A DNA stretch of 64,000 nucleotides from Armigeres subalbatus (GCF_024139115.2 NC_085139.1:142065271-142129270), one strand, 5' to 3'. Counted from the stretch's first letter, positions 46,960 through 56,399 are shown. Notes: generated from the sequence alone by a model not told the origin. A program made the numbers and translations.

Positions 46960-47014
46960 ACCCTGATTTGATGAAACGAGACCAGTTTGACCTGGTGATT
47001 TAGTGATCATAATT

Positions 47015-47376
47015 CAAGGAGCTAGACTTTACTAAGGTGGCGCAGATCAGCGCTGCGTGCCACTAGTTCTCTCTTTTACTCTCCCACTGATCTTATGCAA
47101 CGCAAATAGTCACTATTCGCGAAGTCGAAGCAAAATTCTTCACACAAACAATGACAGTTCTTTATGGGTTTTTACAGTAGAGCAACAGAGAGGAGGAGAT
47201 GGCGGCCATGTTTCACTCAAACTCTGACAGATAGCAATGGGGTTTTCCATAGGAGGGAAGAGCAGAATTTGCTTCGACTTCGCGAATTTGCGTTGCATAA
47301 GAACAGCGGTGAAGTGAAAGAGATAACTAGTGGCACGCAGCGCTGATCTGCGCCACCTTAGTAAAGTCTAGCTCAT
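47015..47376. mobile_element. 362-bp MITE inserted in BEL coding sequence
   Basis: Arms of 50 bp (GAGCTAGACTTTACTAAGGT and onward at 47019, inverted to 47374) are identical or nearly so. A second inverted pair (ATTCGCGAAGTCGAAGCAAA) is inside. TGATCATAATT is duplicated at 47004-47014 and 47377-47387. Removing the element joins the BEL reading frame from GDLVIII to DETKRNGW. The near-identical arms suggest a recent insertion relative to the decayed host. Confidence 0.85.
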
Positions 47377-47565
47377 TGATCATAATTGACGAAACTAAGA
47401 GGAATGGATGGGTACGTGATCGCGTTCTAGAGGTTACCGCAGGCAGGGACGGTAGGATTCGACAGGCAATGGTGCAAACATCAGGTAGACTATTCCGACG
47501 GTCGGTCTCAAGATTGGCGTTGCTCGACGTGACTAGGCGTAGTGAAGATGAAGTTCCTGTACATC
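47377..47565 (+). pseudogene. BEL/Pao pol C-terminal domain, right part
   Basis: The frame from 47376 encodes IIIDETKRNGWVRDRVLEVT and GRIRQAMVQTSGRLFRRSVS, then LALLDV. This is the conserved C-terminal domain after the integrase in BEL/Pao pol proteins. It continues the remnant broken at 47014. The downstream sequence has no recognisable LTR. Confidence 0.82.
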
Positions 47566-47569
47566 ATCA

Positions 47570-48257
47570 CAGGGAGGGGGATGTTGTCACGCCTATATCA
47601 TCGGCATCCCTTACCACAATGCCTCTACTGTAACGAAATCATCGTTCGCTCTACCAACGCTAGGTTCGCTAGTACACGTAGATCTGTCAGAGATATTGTC
47701 CTATGGTATGATATCAACATGCAAATCATCTTGTTTGGATCGAAAATCAATGTTACGTACTACTTTAAAATCTATATTTTTCCTAAATTTATTAATAAAA
47801 GTAATGAATGCATAGTTGAACTAAAAAAATTTACTTAAAGCTACCTATTCTAAACTCCAGTTGAAATTCTCTAGAAAGTATCGTTTTGCAGGTAAAAAGC
47901 TTGTGCAATCTATTATCATTTAAAATTGGTAGGATACTTGTAATATTTTCTGTAAATAGATTTGCTATATGTATATTGTAATGACCTCAGCAGGGTGATC
48001 ACGAAAATAACATGACATAAGCCGTATGTATAGTAAATGGGCACTATTTAACGTAGGTGATTAATGTCGAATACTGTTGAACTTTAGTAACTTTGCCTAC
48101 AATTAATTTACATCTTGAAGCATTTCGCCAATGAAGTTTGCTGTCAGGAAGTAGTGCAAGTTTTGTTATTTAACATGAGGGATTGAATAAAATTGAGGGT
48201 TAACCCAAAAACCACCAGTTAACCAGCAGCGACGACCTTGATATCAGAAATTGGTAT
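47570..48257. other. No gene recognised
   Basis: AT-rich sequence after the BEL remnant. It may contain decayed element DNA, but no LTR, tandem repeat or ORF with motifs was found. Confidence 0.4.
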
Positions 48258-48488
48258 GAACTAGCCTTGCATAAAAGGTAAAATACCAAACAATAATACT
48301 AAAAATTTATATGCAAAATACTTTAGACATTACATGCTTAGGTATTTCAATACCAAACGAATAATAATTTGTGATGCGTGTTATGGCCTAAGTATTGTGC
48401 AAATGTTATGGCCTAAGTATTGTGCAATTGTGCATATTAGTTTTGGTATTATTCCTTCGCTATTTTACCTCTTATGCAGGGCTAGTTC
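48258..48488. mobile_element. 231-bp MITE
   Basis: GAACTAGCCTTGCATAAAAG at the left is matched inverted at the right, which ends CTTATGCAGGGCTAGTTC. The inner inverted pair is CAATAATAC/GTATTATT. A 24-bp unit (TGTTATGGCCTAAGTATTGT and onward) is tandemly doubled near 48378-48425. No coding capacity. Confidence 0.65.
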
Positions 48489-48588
48489 AAAACAGAGTAT
48501 GGTATCAATAACAGAATTAGGTATTATTGAGCCAATTTCTCCTGCTCGGGTACGCCACTGAGGCAAATAGGCCCGATTTTTCACATTT

Positions 48589-48820
48589 CAAGACAAAATT
48601 TTCAAAACGACTTATCTGCTTTTGTAAACAAAGATTCAAACGACGATTTGACGAATCTGATAGCTTTCCCACGCAAACCAACACCATTAACAGGTAGTGG
48701 AAGCCTTCACCTACCTATTGATGGTGTTAGTTTGCGTGGGAGAGCTATCAGATTCGTCAAATCGTCGTTTGAATCTTTGTTTACAAAAGCAGATAAGTCG
48801 TTTTGAAAATTTTGTCTTGA
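48589..48820. repeat. Near-perfect long hairpin, ~108-bp arms
   Basis: The left arm 48589-48696 and right arm 48712-48820 are inverted copies with only a few differences (CAAACGACGATTTGACGAAT and its complement, for example). The loop is 15 nt (48697-48711) and is itself partly self-complementary. There is no ORF. It is either a young MITE or a locus able to give a long hairpin RNA. Confidence 0.85.
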
Positions 48821-49555
48821 TTTGTTGTTTGTACTATTTTCCGTCGAATGCAACTTTTGCAAATCCGATGAGTATTGCCAACAAGAGTATTTTTTTCCAA
48901 CTCACTTTTCTAAGTTAGTGTGTTGGCCCCAGAGGAGCGACATCCAATTTTTTTACTATGGATTTTGACAGGTTTGCCTGTTCGTTCTTTTTTGGGGGAT
49001 AAATTTATCCCCCAGTGTCAAATTACCCCAATACTGATTTATTTTGGAATAGTATGTGCGTGAATTTTGAATATTTACGTTTTTACAGGAGAATATGATG
49101 CAAAACGCCAATACCACTCAATAATGCAACATGATACAATCATGAGAAAATGGAGAAAAATTTAACGAACTATCAATTAAAACAATTTTACACTCGATTC
49201 CATGCTTCAAACATAAGAATGTTCAACTTATTTGCTCAATTATTCAGAATGCTAGTTGCACAAGGTACTGTCTATGCCTTTGTTCGTTTAATATCATTTT
49301 CACCATCAGAATTGTTTATGTTGCTTTCGCAGTGCACTCGTATTGGTGATTCAGAAAAGATGTGACAAAGATGGCGTAGCTTGTCATCCCCGTGGTTGGC
49401 CCCAACATTTGAGCACATAGACCTAACTGACCAATTTTCATTTGGATACAATGGGATTGTTCGTCGGTCGTTGATCAAACTAACATGGTAACATCGCAAG
49501 ATATCGATTTCAAATTTGAAAAAATACAATCGTAAAATAAACCTCAAAATATCAC
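48821..49555. other. No gene recognised
   Basis: Sequence between the long hairpin and the 3' end of the CLIP-domain gene. Short opposed frames near 49.15-49.55 kb have no motif. Confidence 0.45.
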
Positions 49556-49557
49556 TA

Positions 49558-49563
49558 TTTATT
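49558..49563 (-). promoter_or_regulatory. Poly(A) signal of the CLIP-domain gene
   Basis: TTTATT on the + strand is AATAAA on the - strand. It lies about 50 nt after the stop codon of the ORF at 49613-49882, a normal distance for mRNA 3' end formation. Confidence 0.6.
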
Positions 49564-49612
49564 CACAAAAAATAAACATATGCTCACATCACATTCTATT
49601 TCCAATCTCGTT

Positions 49613-49882
49613 CTATTCCGGGCAGCACAGAACTGGTTCCGTGATCGTGAAAAAGCACGTACTTTCCTTCAAATTGAACCGGAATGCGGTCATAGCTCCA
49701 ATCGATCGACACTGATGAGGTAATAAACACCTTCCCAGTTGCGTGCTCCCGTCCTTCATTGTTACTTTGCACGGGTCATCGAATTCCATCGAATTTGGAT
49801 TAGTGTACGCTTCGACCATAATTTCGAGTAAAAGTATTGCAACGCACAGTAATAGCAAGTGTCTACTCGTAATCGAATTCAT
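49613..49882 (-). CDS. Small secreted CLIP-domain protein
   Basis: This 89-residue protein starts with a clear signal peptide (about residues 1-25, core HLLLLCVAILLLEIMVEA). The rest is one CLIP domain with six Cys at 38, 52, 58, 76, 86 and 87, in the family spacing: C then G-x-C, x5-C, about 17 residues, C, about 9 residues, CC-P. CLIP domains are usually found ahead of serine protease domains in arthropod immune and clotting cascades, where they help control activation or binding. Here a TAG follows the CCPE end, with no splice donor nearby and no protease domain. It may be a CLIP-only secreted protein, or an isolated CLIP exon or relic of a protease gene. AATAAA follows at 49563-49558. The first ATG after a short leader was chosen. 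The frame is intact, unlike the surrounding transposon remnants. Confidence 0.8.
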   Translation of the reverse strand: MNSITSRHLLLLCVAILLLEIMVEAYTNPNSMEFDDPCKVTMKDGSTQLGRCLLPHQCRSIGAMTAFRFNLKESTCFFTITEPVLCCPE

Positions 49883-49889
49883 ATTGATA

Positions 49890-49900
49890 CTGATAGTGTC
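49890..49900 (-). promoter_or_regulatory. Possible initiator TCAGT of the CLIP-domain gene
   Basis: On the - strand, ACTATCAGTATCAATATG places the arthropod initiator pentamer TCAGT about ten bases before the start codon. That would leave a very short leader. No convincing TATA box is seen 30 bases upstream, only AT-rich AAACATACAAA. Weak evidence. Confidence 0.3.
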
Positions 49901-50247
49901 TAGCGATTACCAACTCAGATGTTTGTATGTTTATTGTTTACCCATGACGGTGGTTTGTTTCTACTGGTTACAGTCTACCTCAATATATATTTCACTAAAA
50001 TGTCTGGAACCTGTAGTTTAATTTTTAAACGAAAGCAAATTTTAATAACACGGGTGGGTAGGTAACAACATGTATGTAACATGTATAACATGCGAAACAA
50101 GTTATGGATAAAATTGTAATAATATAGGGAAAAAAAGTTGGAAGCTGATAGTTCAAAGCTTGAGTGTTTTTTTCTTCCTTTATTTATGTGAATTCCATTT
50201 ATGTGAAGTGTTCTATGTCAGACAAAACCCCAGATTAATTAACTTAT
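49901..50247. other. Upstream region of the CLIP-domain gene
   Basis: AT-rich and without a gene. If the gene is active, its promoter should lie here. No further motif can be named. Confidence 0.4.
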
Positions 50248-50525
50248 CTTCTTTTTCTTCTTATTGGTATAAGATCCCCTTGGGATATTACCGCCTTGCA
50301 GCCTATCTTCCACAGTCATTAACTGCGAGGTTTCCAAGCCAAGTTACCATTTTTGCATTCGTATATCATAAGGCTTACACGATGATACTTTTATGCTCCG
50401 TGAAGTTGAGCAAATTTTTAACCCGAAAATTTCCTAGACCGGACCAGGAATCGAATCCAGCCACCTTCAGCATGACCTTGCTTTGTACCCGCACATCTTA
50501 CCGCACGGCTAAGGAAGGTCTCCAG
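50248..50525 (-). mobile_element. Feilai-like SINE, full length, minus strand
   Basis: On the - strand the tRNA-like head starts near 50525. Box A is TAGCCGTGCGG and box B is GATTCGATTCC. They are followed by GTCCGGTCTAGGAAATTTTC, the ATATACGAATGCAAAAATGG block, and the tail GAAGAAAAAGAAG near 50248. All blocks match the split SINE at 14015-16100. Confidence 0.8.
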
Positions 50526-50886
50526 ACCAGACGCATGTATTAATAATAAAACAACTGTGAAACCTCTTAGTGTTAGTACTTATTTACCATTACACTTTTA
50601 AGCAGCATGCAATGCTAGTGAGAAAGAATCATCAACTGAAATATAATCGTGAGCAAAGTGTACTGCGCAGCTTCAGACCAATCAGCTTATCGAAAAGCAT
50701 TACATATAATATTAACAATGTGAAGCTGAGTTCTTCACTTACTTTAAAAAATAAAGCTATATTCAACCGAATTACATTTCGCGTACAAACAAAGTTGTAC
50801 CAAAGGTCTATTATTTCAATTCAAAAAAGAACTTTTTATGAAAGACTCAGAGACCCATAGTGTTATGTACTAACCCGGGTAGAAGC

Positions 50887-51159
50887 CGTGATATTGATAA
50901 CAAAACATGATATTAACTTGTTTGAAATAAGAGTAAAAATATCAAGCGAAAATAGCAAAAATTTGCCCCAAAATAAAAATATAAGGTTTTGCTATTAACA
51001 AGAACAAACTTATAGCTCAACATATTGATGAGTTCTTGTTAATGGCATAACCTGATATTTTTATGATATATTGGTGCAAATTTTTGCTATGTTTACTCTT
51101 ATTTCAAACAAGTTCATATCAAAGTTCATTCATTTCAAAGTTTTGTAATCAATATCACG
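50887..51159. mobile_element. 273-bp foldback element
   Basis: Arms of about 120 bp: CGTGATATTGATAACAAAAC at the left, inverted at the right (ending GTAATCAATATCACG). Inner pairs are TTGTTTGAAATAAGAGTAAA and TATTAACAAGAAC. Arms have several small indels. Non-coding. Confidence 0.75.
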
Positions 51160-51179
51160 TTTTACTGTTAATGAGCTAT

Positions 51180-51345
51180 TATCGTATACCAGGGAATCGA
51201 CTCAGCTCAACGAATTGAGCAAATGTCGGTCCGTCCGTGTGATGGTGTGTACGTGTGTGTGCACAGGAAATAGGAAAATTTTAACCAACTTTCATATAGA
51301 AATCCTTATCCGATTTTCTCGCAACAAGTTGCTTTCGGCAGGGGG
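51180..51345 (-). repeat. LINE-tail-like repeat (R4), minus-strand copy
   Basis: On the - strand: CAACTTGTTGCGAGAAAATC, then GGATAAGG, a CA-rich stretch (CACACACACG), and GAGCTGAGTCGATTCCCTGG. The same order is found at 58435-58970. It is a common non-coding module, probably the 3' region of a LINE. Confidence 0.6.
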
Positions 51346-51369
51346 CAACGCCTAGTTGCCTAGTCCGGC

Positions 51370-52429
51370 TTAATTATTTCAGCCATCATCAAGTAATGAA
51401 AAACGTACACTTGCCAGCAGTTACCACACACGATAACGGAAGAGTTTCAGCAACATATTTTTTATATATTTGGTTTTTGAGCCTGTGCCTCAAATATAAT
51501 ACACATTCCTTATTGTTAAATTTCAGCTTCAGTTACAGTTTTCTAGAAATCAAAGGGGGGGGGGGCGTTTCGGCCAGGTGGGGCGCATTATACCGTCTTA
51601 CCCTATTGGGTATAGAAGATGAGTTGGAGATGTGAATTAAATACGTAAGGATTCGGAAAAACGATATCGAAAACAAGCCGAAGGTGGCCAGTAGATGAAA
51701 CACCATTAAAGATGGCGACACGAAAGAGATCGATAGCATACCGGACTTTTGGATGTTGATCTGAAGCTGATGTTAAATCTTAGTACAAAAACACAATCGC
51801 GTAGAGAGTATGCTCACCAAGAAGCATTTGAGAATATAGGATAAGTACAGCTCCGTCCACTGGTATTTATAGAACATTAAATTACATATTACGACGAAGG
51901 TGATCAAAAATTTTTGCACTCAATTCCATGAATTTTGTGCATTATGGGACGTCTCTATTATTCTTATCGCAGAGGTGAGCCAGCCAATAGCTGAAAGCCT
52001 TTTAAATAAAGACAATAATAATAATATTAATCTTATGATGTCAGTTTTGAATGCAACATTTCTATTACTTCACTTTATTGACGCTGATTTTGCAATTAGG
52101 TATATATATATTTCGGTAGCGGCTGCTTATCGGTGTACACATTCACACAGGCACTCACACCATTTGAGACTTACTTATTTGAGACTCAATACTCACTGAC
52201 CGAAGAGGAATAGACCTAAAATAGACTGAAACGTACGAGAACCGTGTGCTCTAAAACGGAAATGCTGCAAATAAAATCTTCTAATTCAACTTTTATTTAT
52301 AAAAACTTTATTCGGGTTGGACGGAAAACTAAATGGGCTTATGCTAACCTGGGAAACTATTCATGGCCATGATTTTAAGGTTTCCACATACCTGCCCGGA
52401 CGGAGTGCTTCCCGGCAGGGTGCCGAAGT
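51370..52429. other. No gene recognised
   Basis: Contains a poly-G run at 51556-51566 and AT-rich sequence. Frames are under 100 codons with no motif. Confidence 0.45.
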
Positions 52430-52612
52430 GGGCTTCGTGGCCGTGCGGTTAGCGACGTCAATCGTCTAGACGCGTGTGCTATGGAGTATGGGTTCGATTC
52501 CCGCCCCGGTAAGGAGGAAACTTTTCATGTTCGAAAAATTCTCCACTGGTCCACTGGGTGTTATGTGTCCGTTGTCTAATATTAGGTGTTAAGTGTTCAG
52601 TCTGTACGTACT
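52430..52612 (+). mobile_element. tRNA-derived SINE, second family
   Basis: GGCTTCGTGGCCGTGCGGTT carries a box A-like TGGCCGTGCGG, and GGGTTCGATTCCCGCC carries a perfect box B. The spacing is tRNA-like and the body after it (AAACTTTTCATGTTCGAAAA, CCACTGGGTGTTATGTGTCC) differs from the Feilai-like copies. It sits within a GCCGAAGACG-repeat region (GTGCCGAAG lies immediately before it). Confidence 0.75.
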
Positions 52613-53340
52613 CTGGTCGAAGACGGTGCTCCTGTCTTTTTTTAAAGACGGAGGTCTTTCCGGCGTGGTGCCGAAGACGCTGACTATTCAGCGACCTGCC
52701 GAAGATAGGGAACTTTTCGGCGGGGCACCGAAGACGTACATAGGTCTCTCCGGCAGGGTGCCGAAGACGCCGAACTGTCCGACGGGGATGACGACGATTC
52801 GTTCGACCGTGCTGGTGACGTCGTTGTCTCCGGAGCGTCGAGTTACCGGCGGCTTGCCGGTCGAATTGAAGGTGCGGAGAGAGTGGCGGCTGGACGGAAG
52901 ACTTCCGATTTTCGATCCTCGAGAGCGTCCGAAATACCGTTCCCTCGAGCTAGTAGCCCACTTTCCCTTACGACCAGGGCTTCACGTACCTTACCGATTC
53001 ACCGGGCGAGGACTAAAAGGAAGCTACTAACTCTTGGTTCAGGTTCGGTCCGTCATACGATAATTAGCGACGTACGGGGACCGTGCTCTCGGAACCTGAC
53101 CACCGGGGGTTGTAGCGTACGGCTGGTTCTACAACACTTTCTGGTGACTATCGGGTCAGTTTCGCTCGACTGACTGGCGAACTTCACTCTTCTCCGTTTA
53201 GCTATCTCGAAAGGTGGGCCTTAGCGGACACACTAGCTCAAATGGTCGCTCTGCGACTCACAACGAAAATCGGACGGGAGCCCCAAATTAACACTGCTGG
53301 TCGTTTTCAAATTTCCAGCCCGTAGAAAACAGCGCCTATG
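52613..53340 (+). repeat. GC-rich region with GTGCCGAAGACG motif repeats
   Basis: The motif CCGGCAGGGTGCCGAAGACG and variants occurs near 52412, 52655, 52685, 52720 and 52750. A 145-codon frame (52593-53030) crosses it but is repeat-derived at its start and has no domain. The origin is unknown; it could be part of an LTR element. Confidence 0.45.
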
Positions 53341-53817
53341 CACTTGAAGTCCAACGCGAATGGCGAATGTTAGTCAAAAACTAATTAAAATCTATCTACA
53401 CGAATTACCTTTTTTGTATGGTTTAAGTTCTCCAGTGCATAGAACGGAGGAAAATCGTGCAATAGTCAGCCGCACTGACGAAACTAGCTTCTATCTGGAA
53501 GACACCAAAAGATTCATTTCACGACACTTCGCTTTCAAAACCACTGTTCTCAATCTACATTCGATAGACTTGAAGGTTCACACGTTCCACTTTTGAAAAT
53601 CTCTAACTCTTTTTTCAGAACTTAAAAACCGCGATACTTCTACTCCTCTAGTTGGAGCGAAAATCCTTCATGCAGTTTGGGGGTTCTATCCTTCAGGAAA
53701 CATTGAAGGACAATTGCTTGTTCATCAACGATTTTCGAATGGCGATAGCAGTTTGGCGCCTGTTTAGCTTTAAGCAAATGGTTGAAAATAGCTCTATACT
53801 TTCAGGAGCCATTGCCA

Positions 53818-53905
53818 TCAGGAGCCTTCTATCAAAAGTTCGGTTTTGGAGTGATCCTATAGCCTTTACGTATACTTTGTATACGTGAAAGGCAAAAATA
53901 AAAAA
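53818..53905 (+). repeat. LINE-tail repeat (R4), 3' end copy
   Basis: GAGCCTTCTATCAAAAGTTC, GAGTGATCCTATAGCCTTTA and CGTATACTTTGTATACGTGA match 58890-58970 in the same orientation. The tail passes into purine-rich sequence. Confidence 0.7.
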
Positions 53906-54170
53906 AGAAAGAGGACGAGGGAAGAATGAAGACGAAAGAACGAAGAAGAACGAAGGAATAAGGAAGAATGAAAAATACGAAGGCAGAAGGACGAAGGATT
54001 AAGAATTAAGGAAGAATAAAATATGAAGGAAGAAGAAACAATGAAAAAGTAAGAATGAAGAAAGAAGATGGAAGTAAGAAGAAAGAATAAGAAAGAAGAG
54101 AAAAAGAGAAATGAAGCAGGAAAAAGGAAGAAAAAAGAAGAGTTAACAAAAAAGGAAGCATTAAGAAGAA
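53906..54170 (+). repeat. Purine-rich GAAGAA/AAGGAAG repeat
   Basis: A degenerate GAAGAAAGAA-type repeat of about 260 bp starting straight after the R4 tail, likely an expanded A/G-rich tail. The minus-strand Ser/Phe/Leu frame here (53866-54303) is low complexity. Confidence 0.7.
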
Positions 54171-54387
54171 AGGCTTGATGGTAATCACGTGTGCTACATA
54201 GTACGGTGACCAAACCGGTGAAGCATACTCTAAGATGCTTCGCACCAACGAACAATACAACGACTTCAGGGCATAAACATCGGTGAATTTGAAAACATGC
54301 CATCGAATGAATCCAAGTACAGAGAATGCTTTGAAAGCCGTGATCGCCACATGCTCGGTAAACCGTAGTTTGGCATCAATGCCCTAG

Positions 54388-54494
54388 CATCACAATTCAC
54401 TTTGATTTGGTTGCAATAACTCATATATGACCAAATTTGGTCATATATGAGTATCATCAACTGATTTACAACATGTGTGTTGCTCGGGTGGCAC
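54388..54494. mobile_element. MITE related to that at 24344
   Basis: TTGGTTGCAATAACTCATAT, CCAAATTTGGTCATATATGAG and GTGTGTTGCTCGGG resemble the inverted blocks and ends of the 107-bp element at 24344-24450. The central ACTCATATATGACCAAATTT palindrome is clear. Confidence 0.55.
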
Positions 54495-54622
54495 TCCAAG
54501 ATTTCAACGTAGTACTGGTGATTAATCTGACTGTTAGAGTGAGAGAAATATATAACCTTGCATTTCTTGCTATTAATGCGCATACCGTTATCGCTTCATT
54601 CATTCATTTATTTAGTTAACAT

Positions 54623-55601
54623 CTAAACAGATAACACTGAATCAACAATTTGTCGCCACAATGCACGGTTCGAGACCGCATCTCTCCATCCTCGGATACG
54701 CCCCACGCTCGCCAAGTCGTTTTGCACCTGGTCTGCCCATCTCGCTCGCTGCGCTCCACGCCGTCTCGTACCTGCCGGATCGGAAGCGAACACCATCTTC
54801 GCAGGGTTGCTGTCCGGCATTCTTGCAACATGTCCTGCCCATCGTACCCTTCCGGCTTTAGCTACCTTCTGGATACTGGGTTCGACGTAGAGTTGGGCGT
54901 GCTCATGGTTCATTCTTCGCCGCCACACACCGTCTTCTTGCACACCGCCAAAGATGGTCCTAAGCACCCGGCTCTCGAATACTCCGAGTGCTTGCAAGTC
55001 CTCCTCGAGCATTGTCCATGTTTCATGTCCGTAGAGGACAACTGGTCTTATAAGCGTCTTGTAAATGATACATTTGGTGCGGTGGCGAATCTTTTTCGAC
55101 GTTCTTCTGGAGCCCGTAGTAGGCCCGACTTCCACAGATGATGCGCCTTCGTATTTCATGACTAACGTTGTTGTCAGCCGTTAGCAAGGATCCGAGGTAA
55201 ACGAATTCCTCGACCACCTCGAAGGTATCCCCGTCTATCGTGACACTGCTTCCCAGGCGGGCCCTGTCGCGCTCGGTTCCGCCCACAAGCATGTACTTTG
55301 TCTTTGACGCATTCACCACCAGTCCAACTTTTGTTGCTTCACGTTTCAGGCGGGTGTACAGTTCTGCCACCTTTGCAAATGTTCGGCCGACATTGTCCAT
55401 GTCATCCGCGAAGCAAATAAATTGACTGGATCTGTTGAAAATCGTACCCCGGCTGTTACACCCGGCTCTCCGCATAACACCTTCTAGCGCAATGTTGAAC
55501 AACAGACACGAAAGTCCATCACCTTGTCTTAGTCCCCGGCGCGATTCGAACGAACTGGAGTGTTCGCCCGAAATCTTCACACAGTTTTGCACACCATCCA
55601 C
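54623..55601 (-). pseudogene. RTE-B2 reverse transcriptase, C-terminal half
   Basis: Frame 55023-55601 has RRGLRQGDGLSCLLFN and an intact palm FADD (CFADDMDNVG). A 5-bp deletion near 55100, relative to RTE-B1, shifts the frame. It continues as 54623-55159 with the RTE C-terminal block (LYGHETWTMLEEDLQALG, RWAGHVARMPDSN) and ends VDSVLSV. Confidence 0.85.
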
Positions 55602-55633
55602 CGTTGCTTTGATCAGTCTGGTAAGCTTCCCAG

Positions 55634-56392
55634 CAAATATACTATATTAACAATATGATTCACTCTCACGAAATTTTGGCGACACCACATGTGGCGCCAA
55701 CTCGCGTCCAAAAGGATCGATACACACGTAAATCGAACTACCCAAAATATGACGATCGTTTTACACACACTTCAAAATGTCATCATGAAAAAAATAGGGA
55801 TGCTTGATGTTTTTTTTGCAAACTTAATCGATTATGTTTAATCGAATGCAAATGGAAAATCAAATGTTGTAGCAGAAGTGTGGTAGGCATATTTTTGTGG
55901 AAATGTATAATAAATTTGGAAGCAGAATGATGCATTGGAATAATATCGATAATATTCAGAAAGAAATAATCAAATTTCTTGCTGAAGAAAATGATAGAAA
56001 TGTTTACAGTGGAACAATCATTTTAATGTTTGCGGAACGGCTTTCACAGTTTGAACGATTGAAGCAAAGGTGTAGTTTGTCTGCTTTGCACTACTTCATC
56101 GAAATATTTACAGTAGTGTTTGCATTTAACAAAGTCGATATTTTGCATTTAACAAAGTCGATAATCGATTTATTGAAAAATGTATGGACATCCCCACACT
56201 GTAAAATGTCATCGAACAACTGTATGGCTACTCACCGGAAGATGGCAGGAGGGTTTTCCAGCACAAGCTAAAAAAAACATGTTTAGATTCCTCTTTGCTC
56301 GCTAGATGATGTTGTTATCACCGGAAAATTGTTCGCCATTTCGTTGTACGGAAAAACTCGAAGTGAACCATATTGTTAATATAATATATTTG
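55634..56392. mobile_element. 759-bp inverted-terminal-repeat element inside RTE-B2
   Basis: Ends are CAAATATACTATATTAACAA and, inverted, CAAATATATTATATTAACAA, matching at 23 of 24 positions. TTCCCAG is duplicated at 55627-55633 and 56393-56399. RTE-B1 shows the empty site (GCTTCCCAGGGAAGCTG near 15236-15252). A 7-bp duplication is unusual; if one mismatch is allowed it becomes 8 bp, which would fit hAT or P-type elements. The interior holds one 124-codon frame and a 21-bp tandem duplication near 56124-56165. Confidence 0.85.
55897..56271 (+). CDS. Hypothetical ORF within the 759-bp element
   Basis: The 124-residue frame begins MEMYNKFGSRMMHWNN and has a Leu/Ile-rich, probably helical middle (FLAEENDR, FAERLSQFERLKQRC). 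I recognise no domain. A direct duplication (AFNKVDILHLTKS region) comes from a 21-bp tandem repeat in the DNA. It could be a remnant of the element's own protein, or chance. No start-site evidence beyond the first ATG-type codon. Confidence 0.3.
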   Translation: MEMYNKFGSRMMHWNNIDNIQKEIIKFLAEENDRNVYSGTIILMFAERLSQFERLKQRCSLSALHYFIEIFTVVFAFNKVDILHLTKSIIDLLKNVWTSPHCKMSSNNCMATHRKMAGGFSSTS

Positions 56393-56399
56393 TTCCCAG

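Larger units (their letters stand above)
45750..47014 (+). pseudogene. BEL/Pao retrotransposon pol remnant (integrase), left part
   Basis: This is a relic of an LTR retrotransposon polyprotein. Frame 45689-45961 holds the pre-integrase region (LTPMVDEHGAPRVDDRIS). After a frameshift, frame 46018-46220 has HGNSETVVNELRQRFYIAKL and the zinc-binding CQWC segment. Frame 46290-46480 has the integrase end (FTNAETKW, PRMGGSWERMVHSIKKAW), joined directly to WILEYLPTITKRTK, the start of the C-terminal domain, so sequence between is deleted. A foreign block with its own inverted ends follows, then GDLVIII at about 46991-47014. Protease, RT and both LTRs are absent. Confidence 0.8.

Noticed and set aside
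45750..47565. Endogenous virus with envelope
   Set aside because: Only integrase and the C-terminal pol domain of a BEL/Pao LTR retrotransposon are present. No envelope, capsid or RT is seen.
48257..48489. Exon-like ORF at 48334-48561
   Set aside because: It lies within a MITE and includes its inverted end; no motif.
52593..53030. 145-codon ORF in a GC-rich stretch
   Set aside because: Its start is made of GTGCCGAAGACG repeats and the rest shows no domain, splice pattern or signal peptide.
53866..54303. 145-codon minus-strand ORF rich in Phe, Ser and Leu
   Set aside because: It is the complement of the GAAGAA-type purine repeat; low complexity only.
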